Assembly: GCA_017410145.1 (NCBI GenBank)
Contig: JAFQRJ010000023.1
Span: 124,001 to 188,000, forward strand
DNA length: 64,000 nt
Reading direction: 5' to 3'
DNA from: Tyzzerella sp.
Lineage (GTDB): Bacteria; Bacillota; Clostridia; Lachnospirales; Lachnospiraceae
Position numbers and translations under genes: made by a program. Below the pieces are notes generated by a model. That model did no database searches and was not told the DNA's origin. It was given only the letters and a program-made list of their open reading frames with translations. Shown in pieces: positions 34,317 to 42,546 of this stretch (its first letter is position 1; each line of letters starts with the position of its first letter).

Positions 34317-36098
34317 TTATTGTGCTGCAATTTGTTCCGCCAAATCATTCAAATATACCCAGCGTTCCATTTTCTCTTCTAACAATGCTTCTGCTTTTTC
34401 TTTCTCGGCAATCAATTCTGAAAGTTTGGCTGAGTTCGTTGCATTTGCCATCATATCCGCATCCAAAGCTTCTATCTTTGCCTCTAAGGAAGCGATTTCC
34501 TCATCAATAGTCTCGTATTCTTTCTGTTCTTTATAAGAGAATTTTAATTTAGTTGGACGATTCTGTTTCCAATCATCCTTCGCATTTGTTTTCTTTTTAT
34601 CAGACTCCTTCTGCGTGCTTGCAGACCCCAGATATTGTCTCGCCTGTACATAATCCGTATATCCGCCTTCATATTGCTGCAAATAGCCATTTCCCTCGAA
34701 GGCAAAAATGCGATCCACCAGATGATCCAGAAAATATCTGTCATGAGATACTGTAATAACAATTCCCTGAAAAGAATCCAAGTAATCTTCCAATATGGTC
34801 AATGTAGGAATATCCAAGTCATTGGTAGGCTCGTCCAGAATCAAAACATTCGGGGATTCCATGAGAACTCTGCACAGATACAATCTTCGCTTTTCGCCAC
34901 CTGACAATTTCCCTACCGGCGTGTATTGCATAGTTCCGTCAAACAAGAAACGCTCCAACATCTGCGATGCTGTAATTCGCCCTTCCTTTGTAGGCACATA
35001 ATCCGCAACATCTTTGATGTAGTCAATTGTCCGCTGATTGTTATCCATTTCCTCGGCTTCCTGGGAAAAATATCCGATTCGAACCGTATCACCGATTTCC
35101 ATAGACCCTTCATCCGGTTCTATGACTCCGGTAATGATTTTCATAAGCGTAGATTTCCCGCAACCATTTGGCCCGATAAAGCCAAGCCGTTGATTCTTTA
35201 ATACAATATAATTATAATCCCGAATTAGAACCTTTTCCCCGTAACTTTTGCTGATATTGTGAAACTCAATGGTTTTCTTTCCCATGCGGGTACCAATAGA
35301 GTCTAGTTCCACATTTGCATCACGAATCGGCGCTGTTCCATTTTTTAATGCCTCTAATCGTTCCAGTCTCGCCTTCTGTTTGGTTGTTCTGGCACGGCAG
35401 CCTCGCTTTGCCCACTCTAGCTCCATGCGAAGGATACTTTGACGTTTTCGCTCGGATGCCAGTTCCATTTCTTCTCGCGCAGCTTTCATTTCCAAAAATT
35501 TCGAATAGTTAGCTTCGTATCCATACAGTTTACCATGGCTGATTTCCATAATCTTATTTGTTACACGGTCAAGGAAATAACGGTCATGGGTAACCATGAT
35601 AATAACACCTTTGAATTTGATTAGATATTCCTCTAACCACGTTACCATTTCATTATCCAAATGGTTCGTTGGCTCGTCCAGTATAAGAACGTCTGCCGGA
35701 TTTACCAGCGCCTTTGCAAGTGCAACACGTTTCTTCTGACCACCGGAAAGTGTGCTAATCTGTGCATCATGGTCTGTAATGCCTAGTTTGTTCAATATAT
35801 TTCTAGCTTCATACTCTTTATCCTGTGTCACTTGGGTAACGTATCCTAGTACCGTAGCATCTTTCGGAAATTCAGGATTCTGTGGTAAGTATGTGATGCG
35901 TAAGCCATTCTGCCTAATCACTTGTCCCTCATCCGTTTCTTCCACACCTGCAATAATCTTTAAAAGCGTTGTCTTGCCAGTACCATTGATTCCAATAATA
36001 CCGATTTTGTCGCCCTCATGAATTCCATAGGAAACGTCATCAAATATTTTCTTTTCACCAAAAATTTTACTTACATGTTCTATGTTTAAAATGTTCAT
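34317..36098 (-). CDS. ABC-F family ATPase, Uup-like
   Basis: 593 residues, two ABC domains without membrane segments. Walker A motifs are GINGTGKTT and GPNGCGKST; signatures are LSGGQKKRVALAKAL and LSGGEKRRLYLCRVL; both Walker B regions read LILDEPTN. The inter-domain linker is the arginine-rich ABC-F type (EWAKRGCRARTTKQKARLER). A C-terminal coiled coil (about 530-593) matches the Uup/CTD type. ABC-F proteins bind the ribosomal E site or branched DNA structures; whether this one confers drug tolerance cannot be told. ATG at 36098 follows GGAG at some distance; a start seven codons upstream has no ribosome site. Confidence 0.9.
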   Translation of the reverse strand: MNILNIEHVSKIFGEKKIFDDVSYGIHEGDKIGIIGINGTGKTTLLKIIAGVEETDEGQVIRQNGLRITYLPQNPEFPKDATVLGYVTQVTQDKEYEARNILNKLGITDHDAQISTLSGGQKKRVALAKALVNPADVLILDEPTNHLDNEMVTWLEEYLIKFKGVIIMVTHDRYFLDRVTNKIMEISHGKLYGYEANYSKFLEMKAAREEMELASERKRQSILRMELEWAKRGCRARTTKQKARLERLEALKNGTAPIRDANVELDSIGTRMGKKTIEFHNISKSYGEKVLIRDYNYIVLKNQRLGFIGPNGCGKSTLMKIITGVIEPDEGSMEIGDTVRIGYFSQEAEEMDNNQRTIDYIKDVADYVPTKEGRITASQMLERFLFDGTMQYTPVGKLSGGEKRRLYLCRVLMESPNVLILDEPTNDLDIPTLTILEDYLDSFQGIVITVSHDRYFLDHLVDRIFAFEGNGYLQQYEGGYTDYVQARQYLGSASTQKESDKKKTNAKDDWKQNRPTKLKFSYKEQKEYETIDEEIASLEAKIEALDADMMANATNSAKLSELIAEKEKAEALLEEKMERWVYLNDLAEQIAAQ

Positions 36099-36133
36099 AT
36101 ATTGTTGCTTCTCCGTCATGTTGTGCTTTTGTT

Positions 36134-36604
36134 TTAAAACATGTTATGTTCTTTTATGTGTGTCAACAGACCTTCACAGCCCTCTACTACATCTTGATAC
36201 GTGACATCAAAATTTCCTGTATACCAAGGGTCTGCAATGGATTGCCCTTTACGGTCTGTGAAATCCAATAACATGCTCACCTTGTTGTCCGGGTCTTCTC
36301 CAATAATACGCATCAGGTTACGAATGTTGTGACTATCCATAACAATTAGGTAATCGTATTTGTCGTAATCTGTTTTCGTCACCTGCACTGCACGGTGGTC
36401 ACTGCATGGAATGCCCACTTGCTGCAACTTACGACGGGTACCATAATGAACACCGTTACCAATCTCTTCCCTGCTAGTAGCTGCAGAATAAATGAAGAAT
36501 TGGGATTCCATATGTTGTTTTCGAACGAGGTCTTTAAAAACCATTTCTGCCATAGGCGAACGGCAGATGTTGCCGTGGCAGATGAAAAGTATCTTAAGTA
36601 TCAT
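36134..36604 (-). CDS. Low-molecular-weight protein tyrosine phosphatase
   Basis: 156 residues. The CX5R active-site loop is CHGNICRS at 9-16, and the general-acid Asp is in DPWYTG near 124, with the YDYLIVMD strand between them. In Firmicutes such enzymes act on protein Tyr-P or Arg-P. Preceded by a minus-strand TATAAT (36701-36696) without a good -35. Last gene before the accessory island. Confidence 0.9.
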   Translation of the reverse strand: MILKILFICHGNICRSPMAEMVFKDLVRKQHMESQFFIYSAATSREEIGNGVHYGTRRKLQQVGIPCSDHRAVQVTKTDYDKYDYLIVMDSHNIRNLMRIIGEDPDNKVSMLLDFTDRKGQSIADPWYTGNFDVTYQDVVEGCEGLLTHIKEHNMF

Positions 36605-36794
36605 ATTTGTTCTCCTTAAAATGCAAAGAAATGCCGTAGTTTGTACGACATTTCATAGTTTTGTTTGAATTGATGTCTAGTCGCCAACTAGGCTGATTAT
36701 AGCACAATGTAGCAGGTTATTGCTAGCCCTTGGTAGTCAAAATGGTAGTAAAGTTGGGTAGGTGACTACTAATGAATTACCAAATCCATTCCTT

Positions 36795-37742
36795 TTATCT
36801 ATAGGATATATTGGACTGTTCAATCTTTATACTAGTATCGTCAATATTTTCCAACAAACCGATAGACATAAGATAAAGACGAATGTCCATAGCCGAAACA
36901 CAAGCCTTAGGTCCAATAGTAATACTATGAATTGCTCTTTTAATTTGAGGTAATCCCATTTCTAAATAGGACACCAACGTTATCCCTTTTTGAGTAAATG
37001 CATATTTTTCTAATGTAAACACATCAGAATATACATTTTGCTCGTTAGCAACGCCTGGTTTGTGTCCCTTTTCCAAATCCTCAAAATACATAGAGTAAAC
37101 TATTCTCCATTCTTTTTCGTCCTTAAACTTATCGTTTTTGTAAAATGGTGCAAACATATATGAAAAACCCAAGGCACGTTTTATGTATTCAATAACTTCA
37201 TCAGGACTCATATTCACATTTATTTTTGAAAGCCCAGCTAAATCAAAAAACAGATGGTCAATTTCTTTTTTTGAATACCTAACTTGTTCAAATTTCAAAT
37301 CTACAGATGAACTTCGAATTTTATCTCCAATGTAGTTAATTTTTTTCAAAGTTGCTGAATTGAAGCCTATAGATATTCCTTGCCCATCATCTGCATATCC
37401 ACGCCATTGTCCGAGGTCATCTTTCTTCTGTGAAAGACAAAAAACCCAATTCTTTGTATCATCTTCCGCATCATACTTCTCGGCCAGATTATATAGTTTT
37501 TGAAAGAAGTCAAAATGCTCAGTAGTTATAATGTCCATGCCTCGTTCTTTTTGCACAGTACGTGCATACTCTACCCATGCCTTTAACATATATTCTTGAC
37601 ACTGTCCCATTATCCATTTAAGTTCCATCGAATCATTCGATCTTCTTATATCAGAAAGCCATATAGATTTATTATCCATTATATTTTTAAATGTATCTAA
37701 CGAACAATAATGATACAACACTCTAGGCACTGCATTTTTCAT
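36795..37742 (-). CDS. DUF2971 family protein
   Basis: 315 residues. Family marks are the N-terminal LYHYCSLDTFKNIMDNKSIW with LSDIRRSNDSMEL, NWVFCLSQKKDDLGQWRGYADDG in the middle, and DEKEWRIVY later. The pattern (HY...S/ND..E ... QW..Y..G.G...F ... EWR) is that of DUF2971 proteins, which occur often in defence islands and resemble ADP-ribosyltransferase-like folds. The enzymatic role is not established. It stands alone after the Pycsar-like operon's terminator, with no partner gene. Confidence 0.75.
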   Translation of the reverse strand: MKNAVPRVLYHYCSLDTFKNIMDNKSIWLSDIRRSNDSMELKWIMGQCQEYMLKAWVEYARTVQKERGMDIITTEHFDFFQKLYNLAEKYDAEDDTKNWVFCLSQKKDDLGQWRGYADDGQGISIGFNSATLKKINYIGDKIRSSSVDLKFEQVRYSKKEIDHLFFDLAGLSKINVNMSPDEVIEYIKRALGFSYMFAPFYKNDKFKDEKEWRIVYSMYFEDLEKGHKPGVANEQNVYSDVFTLEKYAFTQKGITLVSYLEMGLPQIKRAIHSITIGPKACVSAMDIRLYLMSIGLLENIDDTSIKIEQSNISYR

Positions 37743-37863
37743 ATGTAAATCACCTACTTTACTTTTTGTATTTTCTCTTTTTCCCTATAATAGTATTATA
37801 ATCCCCTTATATTGTACAGAAAATTATCCCAACAGGCCATTTTCCGTTTAGTTACATTACAGC

Positions 37864-37896
37864 AAAAAGAGCAGAAGCACCCCTGCCTACTGCTCT
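37864..37896 (-). terminator. Intrinsic terminator of the Pycsar-like operon
   Basis: AGAGCAG (37868-37874) pairs with CTGCTCT (37890-37896). On the minus strand the stem is followed by TTTT. Confidence 0.8.
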
Positions 37897-37942
37897 AATA
37901 ACTCATGTTTCTCAATATATATATTAACCGGAAAACAAAATT

Positions 37943-38491
37943 TCATGCAACTACGAAAAACAATACCATCACAATTAATGCAACAAAATCAATTTTTGCA
38001 GCGCATTTAAATACATTGTATTTTTGTACTGCTATTCTACTATTCATAAGAACTTCGCTAGCCAGGTCATATGTTTCCTTATCGTACTGAACAGTTTCTT
38101 TTCCCGCGAAATACATACTTAGACTCAATTCAATATATTTCTCAGTCGAAAGCATTTTAGCAATATCACCAAAAAACAGTAAATTAGGATTTATATCTTC
38201 TTTCTTTTTATAATTCTGATTTGTAGGACGGCTCTTTACATTTGGAAAGAACGACAATAGACAAGCCTCACACGATATAATGAAAAAAATTAATGCAATT
38301 GTGCAGATTACTGGGGCATTATCAAAAACAGATGCAAGCACTGCCATTATGGCAACGTTAATTGCAAGTAGCGCACCATTCTTTGCTTCTGCAAAAGACA
38401 ACCAATAATTTGTTCTATCTAATTGTTTGTCAAAAAAATCTGCTAGTTCTTTATTTTGTTGTATATTTTCTTGTATTTTTGTTGTACTCAT
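37943..38491 (-). CDS. Pycsar-type transmembrane effector (PycTM/DUF5706-like)
   Basis: 182 residues. An N-terminal amphipathic helix with KELADFFDKQLDRTNYW leads into LSFAEAKNGALLAINVAIMA, the motif with conserved Ala/Asp-Lys-Asn/Ala before the first membrane helix that I associate with Pycsar effector (PycTM) domains. A second helix follows (ICTIALIFFIISCEACLLSF), then a cytosolic part, then a C-terminal helix (FVALIVMVLFFVVA). PycTM effectors are thought to permeabilise the membrane when cyclic CMP or UMP rises. ATG at 38491 follows AGAAGGGGAAAG and overlaps the E2-like gene by 41 bases, so expression is coupled to it. Confidence 0.72.
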   Translation of the reverse strand: MSTTKIQENIQQNKELADFFDKQLDRTNYWLSFAEAKNGALLAINVAIMAVLASVFDNAPVICTIALIFFIISCEACLLSFFPNVKSRPTNQNYKKKEDINPNLLFFGDIAKMLSTEKYIELSLSMYFAGKETVQYDKETYDLASEVLMNSRIAVQKYNVFKCAAKIDFVALIVMVLFFVVA

Positions 38492-38987
38492 CTTTCCCCT
38501 TCTTTCCATGTGAATATGCGATTAATTCAATTTTATCAGTAATTCCTCTTTGAAAGTCACTATATGCAACTAACATTTGTTCCGCTGTTCGTACGTTCTC
38601 TAGCAAAACATTACTTAGGTTGCCAAATGATTGTGGAACACCCACACAAAATTCATACAATGAGTTTTTTCTTTCATAAAAATGCCTATCCTTTAGAGGA
38701 ATCTTATCAATTACCAGCCACTCTGCGCCATATACATTGCATCCTGCTGTCTGATAATCAAACGGTATGCAGATTCTTAATTTTCTAGAATAATCACCCG
38801 TAAAATCTTCCTCTTTAGCCATACATTCTTCTACTAATTCATTGTTTGCTGCTACCACAATTAATTCAATAGGACTCGGTTTCATTGTTGGGATTATAAT
38901 CTCCTTCGTAAAAGGGTATATGCTTCTTAGTTCTTCTATATCCTTTTTCACTTTCTTATAATATTCTTTGTATTTTTCTTCGTTCAA
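38451..38987 (-). CDS. E2-like (ubiquitin-conjugating fold) protein in the Pycsar-like operon
   Basis: 178 residues. The order of blocks fits prokaryotic E2-like proteins of CBASS and related operons. There is a strand with an IP-type end (KLRICIPFDYQTAGCNVYG) and IDKIPLKDRHFY with a conserved-looking His (102). EFCVGVP follows with Cys114 where E2s have the active Cys before LG/VG. A long helix comes next, and a terminal YSHGKKG like the 'HG..G' end of that group. The TTG at 38987 is chosen because GGGGAG lies 7 bases before it and the gene then starts 2 bases after the cyclase stop. Fold assignment is by eye and needs structure prediction. Confidence 0.58.
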   Translation of the reverse strand: MNEEKYKEYYKKVKKDIEELRSIYPFTKEIIIPTMKPSPIELIVVAANNELVEECMAKEEDFTGDYSRKLRICIPFDYQTAGCNVYGAEWLVIDKIPLKDRHFYERKNSLYEFCVGVPQSFGNLSNVLLENVRTAEQMLVAYSDFQRGITDKIELIAYSHGKKGKDEYNKNTRKYTTK

Positions 38988-38989
38988 GA

Positions 38990-40306
38990 CTATTCTCCCC
39001 AAGCGCCATTATAGTTTTTCTGTTGATTATTGTTCTGTAACTGTGTTCTTGAAACCTCGTTTATCAAACTCTTATAACCCCAAGTAGTACAATAACACTC
39101 TCCTAGACGCTTGAACATCTGTGCCCACCTTGGTTTCCTTGTCTGTAGATAATTGTATATATTTTTAGATATAACCAACTGATTTTTTTCTGCCATCTCA
39201 TCTTCATAATAATCCGCAGCTATTACTGTAGAACCCACAAGGATATAATCTTTTTCCCCTCGTGCTCCTATCTTCGCAGCAAACATCTCTCCCAAGGATT
39301 GACCGACACCAACACTTACTTGATACTCTTTTACAGTATCAATAATTTTAAGTCCTGCCACCACGGCATCTAAACAACATTCATGCCCTGGGTAATCATG
39401 AAACAATGCAAATTCTCGATCACCTTGAAATTGAACATGAATTCCGTCTTGTTTTTCCACCACCTCATACATCGATGCCAAAATATTTTGAGTCTTTTCT
39501 GCCATTTCTTCAAGATTCGCATCCTCTTTATCAAATTGATTAGTAAATCCTCGCACATCAGCAAACAAAGGAATTCCTTCTACCTTTTTACATTCTTTTT
39601 TTGACAATTCATCAAAAGTAAGCGGTTTCATTGCATTTCTAAAGTTCATATCTGATAAATTAAGTTGATTTGCATAGTTTTTGCATTGTTCCAATTCGTC
39701 TGCCCTTTTAATTGATGTTTTTAAATTTGCAATAATTGTTTCATAATAACAATACTGATCATATTTTCCAATCTTAGCGCTTTGTCTTTGTACAAATCTC
39801 TTCCGATATTCGCAATCTATATATTCATATATATTAGATGAAATAGAAATACAATCCACACTACTCAATCCTTGTAATTTCGCCGCATAATTAGCTGCGT
39901 ACCCTATAGTTGTTTCTTCATCTGCGTTCTCTCTCTTAAATTCAAAATTATAAAAATGACCATAACAGGCACCCGCTTGAATTTCAAAATTCATTAATGT
40001 TTTATACTTCGAAATATTTTCATTAATGTATCTTGTCAATTCTCCTGCAAAACCTACTACTTCTGCCACAACATTAAATGCCTCTCCAATTTCATCAAGC
40101 ACGTACATATGCAATCTAGATCCTGTTATTTTTTCAACAACAAAAGTGTCTGGAAAATGTTTCTTCCCAAATGCCTCTATACTTGAAAAATATGTATCTA
40201 ATGCATGAATAGAGTGAACAACATCCCCTTTTTTCTCCTCGTCCAAAATTACATCATTCAAGTTTTTAATATTAATATAAAAATGAATTCCTTCTAATCT
40301 TTTCAT
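38990..40306 (-). CDS. Tandem class III nucleotide cyclase, PycC-like
   Basis: 438 residues with two class III cyclase domains (about 5-190 and 240-410). The C-terminal domain keeps both metal-binding Asps: D250 in PLFADVRGF and D296 in QFQGDREF. The N-terminal domain has N12 and S63 at those places (FYINIKN, ITGSRL). It keeps the transition-state Asn (N139 in GYAANYAAKL, Lys143 for Arg), which the C-terminal copy lacks (VGSTVIAADY). One composite active site per chain is therefore likely. With a PycTM-like effector two genes on, a cCMP/cUMP-producing Pycsar cyclase is the best guess. The chain ends in GAWGE. ATG at 40306 follows AAAGGATAGG. Confidence 0.78.
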   Translation of the reverse strand: MKRLEGIHFYINIKNLNDVILDEEKKGDVVHSIHALDTYFSSIEAFGKKHFPDTFVVEKITGSRLHMYVLDEIGEAFNVVAEVVGFAGELTRYINENISKYKTLMNFEIQAGACYGHFYNFEFKRENADEETTIGYAANYAAKLQGLSSVDCISISSNIYEYIDCEYRKRFVQRQSAKIGKYDQYCYYETIIANLKTSIKRADELEQCKNYANQLNLSDMNFRNAMKPLTFDELSKKECKKVEGIPLFADVRGFTNQFDKEDANLEEMAEKTQNILASMYEVVEKQDGIHVQFQGDREFALFHDYPGHECCLDAVVAGLKIIDTVKEYQVSVGVGQSLGEMFAAKIGARGEKDYILVGSTVIAADYYEDEMAEKNQLVISKNIYNYLQTRKPRWAQMFKRLGECYCTTWGYKSLINEVSRTQLQNNNQQKNYNGAWGE

Positions 40307-40420
40307 AAACCTATCCTTTCGCCATGACAATTATTCTTATAATACTACTTCATCTTCTTAATACTATGGTTGATATCTTTAACATTTCATCTTTCTTCCC
40401 CTCCTACCGTATTTTAAAAC

Positions 40421-40481
40421 AAAAAAGCAAGGTAAACCAAGGACACCTATGTGTCCTCACTCACCTTGCATTGATAACCTC
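40421..40481 (-). ncRNA. Small structured RNA, copy A, upstream of the Pycsar-like operon
   Basis: Read on the minus strand: GAGGTTATCAATG (40481-40469); outer 5' arm CAAGGT (40468-40463); GAGTG; inner AGGACAC-ATAG-GTGTCCT hairpin (40457-40440); TTGGTTT (overlapping the inner stem end); outer 3' arm ACCTTG (40433-40428); then CTTTTTT. A promoter-like region precedes it. The same arrangement recurs at 57171-57231 with different stem bases but intact pairing. It may be a free RNA of about 60 nt or a leader/attenuator. It also lies downstream of darG and could end that transcript. Confidence 0.65.
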
Positions 40482-40488
40482 TGCCCAT

Positions 40489-40520
40489 ATCATATCACAC
40501 TCTTTCCCAAAATGCGACAT
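40489..40520 (-). promoter_or_regulatory. Promoter-like region of RNA copy A
   Basis: Minus-strand TATGAT (40494-40489) with ATGTCG (40520-40515) 20 bases upstream. The same -10-like box, TGTCG box and 20-base spacing occur at copy B. The -35 match to consensus is poor, so another factor may be involved. Confidence 0.45.
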
Positions 40521-40539
40521 CTTTTTACATCATTCGTAT

Positions 40540-41223
40540 CTAAAATAGCGTAACCTGCTCATACTCATCATCACTCTCCAACTTATAAAAATATCGAAAC
40601 AGCTTTTTGTAAGCAGAACTATTAATTTCAGATATCTTACTAAGTTCCCAAAAACGACTGATAGGCTGTTTTTTCACGAGCGCTTTCACTTGCTCTGGTT
40701 TCATTCTCAGTTTTGTCACAAAATCGTTTTCAGTCGTCTTATTAAAGAAGTCAACCATTTCTTTTTCCTTACCTTCGGCATTATCAGTATTATCTAAGCA
40801 AATATATACCATAATATCGATATTGCTTAAATACTTCTCCATCAAAAGTTGAACGTCTTTCCAATCTAAATGACCGTTAGAACATCCCAATCTAGGAAAC
40901 GCAACCGAACTAATCCCTTGCTCTTTATACGTAGAAACAAAGTGCTTCAATCCATCCTCTATCCATTCTAATTTGGAATCGTGTCTGTAGTGTCGTTTCG
41001 TAGGAAAATTAACAATTACAATACCATCTTCCTTGTGGTAATCTATTTTACCTACCGATAGCTCTGCTCTATCACATCGTTCTTTATACTCTTTAAACAT
41101 CTTTGGATAACGCAACGAAAATTCTAACGCAATTCCGGCTCCCATTACCCCTTTTGTATTAACAGTATTAACCAACGCCTTGGCCGGTGTGTTAAATACC
41201 GTTCCATTAAAATAAGTTATCAT
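40540..41223 (-). CDS. darG: DarG-like macro-domain antitoxin
   Basis: 227 residues. The macro domain (about 1-160) has NTVNTKGVMGAGIALEF at the ADP-ribose-binding loop, IVNFPTKRHYRHDSKLEWIE, and SVAFPRLGCSNGHLDW. These match DarG, which removes ADP-ribose from DNA and binds DarT. The C-terminal part (about 165-227) is shorter than in full-length DarG. The ATG at 41223 follows GGAGATGAG and lies 4 bases after the darT stop. The order toxin then antitoxin is as in other DarTG loci. Confidence 0.87.
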   Translation of the reverse strand: MITYFNGTVFNTPAKALVNTVNTKGVMGAGIALEFSLRYPKMFKEYKERCDRAELSVGKIDYHKEDGIVIVNFPTKRHYRHDSKLEWIEDGLKHFVSTYKEQGISSVAFPRLGCSNGHLDWKDVQLLMEKYLSNIDIMVYICLDNTDNAEGKEKEMVDFFNKTTENDFVTKLRMKPEQVKALVKKQPISRFWELSKISEINSSAYKKLFRYFYKLESDDEYEQVTLF

Positions 41224-41227
41224 AATC

Positions 41228-42412
41228 TCATCTCCATATAGCACTAACTTCGTTATTGAGCAAATACTCGACTCTGTCAAAATCATCTCTTTCATTATAA
41301 GAAAATCTTATAAAGTAACTGTCAGAACAAAGATGACCAATCGTTTTTGCTTCAATATGACCATCACTAAAATACTGTTTTATTATGTGGTTATAGTTCA
41401 TAGGTGATTTATAGAATTCTAATTCTACTTCTTTATTTTCCCCATGTTCAACAACTCGATAATCTTTCAAAAAATTGCGTTCGCTTTTTTCATAGTATTG
41501 TGTCATAAATTTATTCAGATCTACTCTAAACAGGTTATTTTTACCCAAAATGAATTCAGCATGCTTTTTATCAGCTTCAGAACGAAAAACTACAGCTTTT
41601 AAAGAATCTAATCCAACTGCCTTCGGAAACAAAAACTCTGCATTTCGCTTGTTTCTTATAACTTTTCTTTCAGCATCCGTAACATTTCTAATCGGTTCTC
41701 GCCTAAATATTTCATCCCAATCATATAGAAGTGCTTCTTCGAAACTAGATGTTATTTTTGTCAAGAAACTACCACACCCTCCACTTGAAACATTCACATC
41801 TTTTTCTAAAAGAAGTTCCTTTTTAAATAATAGTAACACTGGAATTGGCATATGTGCACCGTAATCATCTTGTGCAAAATCATCCACATGACGAATCCCC
41901 ATATTCCTACATAATGTAGGTGTATTCTCCATATAGTAAAATCTTACTTTATCCTTAATAGATTGAGGTGTTTTATCAATGATTGTCTTTTGTGCAGCAT
42001 CATTAATCAAAACTTTCTTGCTTTCGGCCTCTGCACGACTATATAACTTTTTATGTTCAAAAATTTTCAAGAAGTTTTTAAAATCTGTATAATGATGAAA
42101 GCCTTCAAAACCATGATTTTCCAACACTGATAACAAACGAATTTTGTCATCTAATATATGAAGAAATTGTTTGAAACAATCAGGAACTTTAAAAACCTTT
42201 TCTTCATCTAAATTGACAAATTGCACATGAATTTTATCATCGTTTTGATTAACGATAGTTCCTTTTCCCCACTTTATGTGACTTACTATTTTCCCTATGT
42301 AATTCATATATTCCACCCACATTAAATCTTTATCATTGGTAATTAACAAATCATTTTCAACTTTTTTATCAAAAAACTTATTGATGATTGTGTTAAAAAC
42401 ATAAAACATCAT
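41228..42412 (-). CDS. darT: DarT-like DNA ADP-ribosyltransferase toxin with extra N-terminal domain
   Basis: 394 residues. From about residue 105 the DarT (DUF4433) domain is clear: FHHYTDFKNFLKIFEHKKLYSR with the NAD-binding Arg, RFYYMENTPTLCRN, and AEFLFPKAVGLDSLKAVVF with the catalytic-type Glu in RNAEFLF. DarT modifies bases in single-stranded DNA and blocks replication. Residues about 35-100 form an extra beta-rich domain (KIVSHIKWGKGTIVNQNDD, KIHVQFVNLDEEKVFKVP), a small SH3/Tudor-like module found on unrelated proteins. DarT alone is about 210 residues; the tail after 320 is also additional. Confidence 0.85.
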   Translation of the reverse strand: MMFYVFNTIINKFFDKKVENDLLITNDKDLMWVEYMNYIGKIVSHIKWGKGTIVNQNDDKIHVQFVNLDEEKVFKVPDCFKQFLHILDDKIRLLSVLENHGFEGFHHYTDFKNFLKIFEHKKLYSRAEAESKKVLINDAAQKTIIDKTPQSIKDKVRFYYMENTPTLCRNMGIRHVDDFAQDDYGAHMPIPVLLLFKKELLLEKDVNVSSGGCGSFLTKITSSFEEALLYDWDEIFRREPIRNVTDAERKVIRNKRNAEFLFPKAVGLDSLKAVVFRSEADKKHAEFILGKNNLFRVDLNKFMTQYYEKSERNFLKDYRVVEHGENKEVELEFYKSPMNYNHIIKQYFSDGHIEAKTIGHLCSDSYFIRFSYNERDDFDRVEYLLNNEVSAIWR

Positions 42413-42469
42413 AGTGTAATTTTATTCTATTTGCTTAACAATAGCAATATCAAACAACAACTTTACAAT

Positions 42470-42509
42470 CAAAGAAAAAGAGATGTTCCAAATAAGTTAG
42501 AGCATCTCT
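42470..42509 (-). terminator. Intrinsic terminator after the integrase remnant
   Basis: AGAGATG (42479-42485) pairs with CATCTCT (42503-42509). On the minus strand the stem is followed by TTTTTCTTT. Confidence 0.8.
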
Positions 42510-42546
42510 AATTTGCAAAATCCAAATCTATTTTAAACAAACATGC

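Noticed and set aside
40309..40420. Tiny leader ORF (ATGAAATGTTAA after AGGAGGGG) between RNA copy A and the cyclase
   Set aside because: Only three codons and not seen in front of copy B's operon; could be chance in an AT-rich leader.
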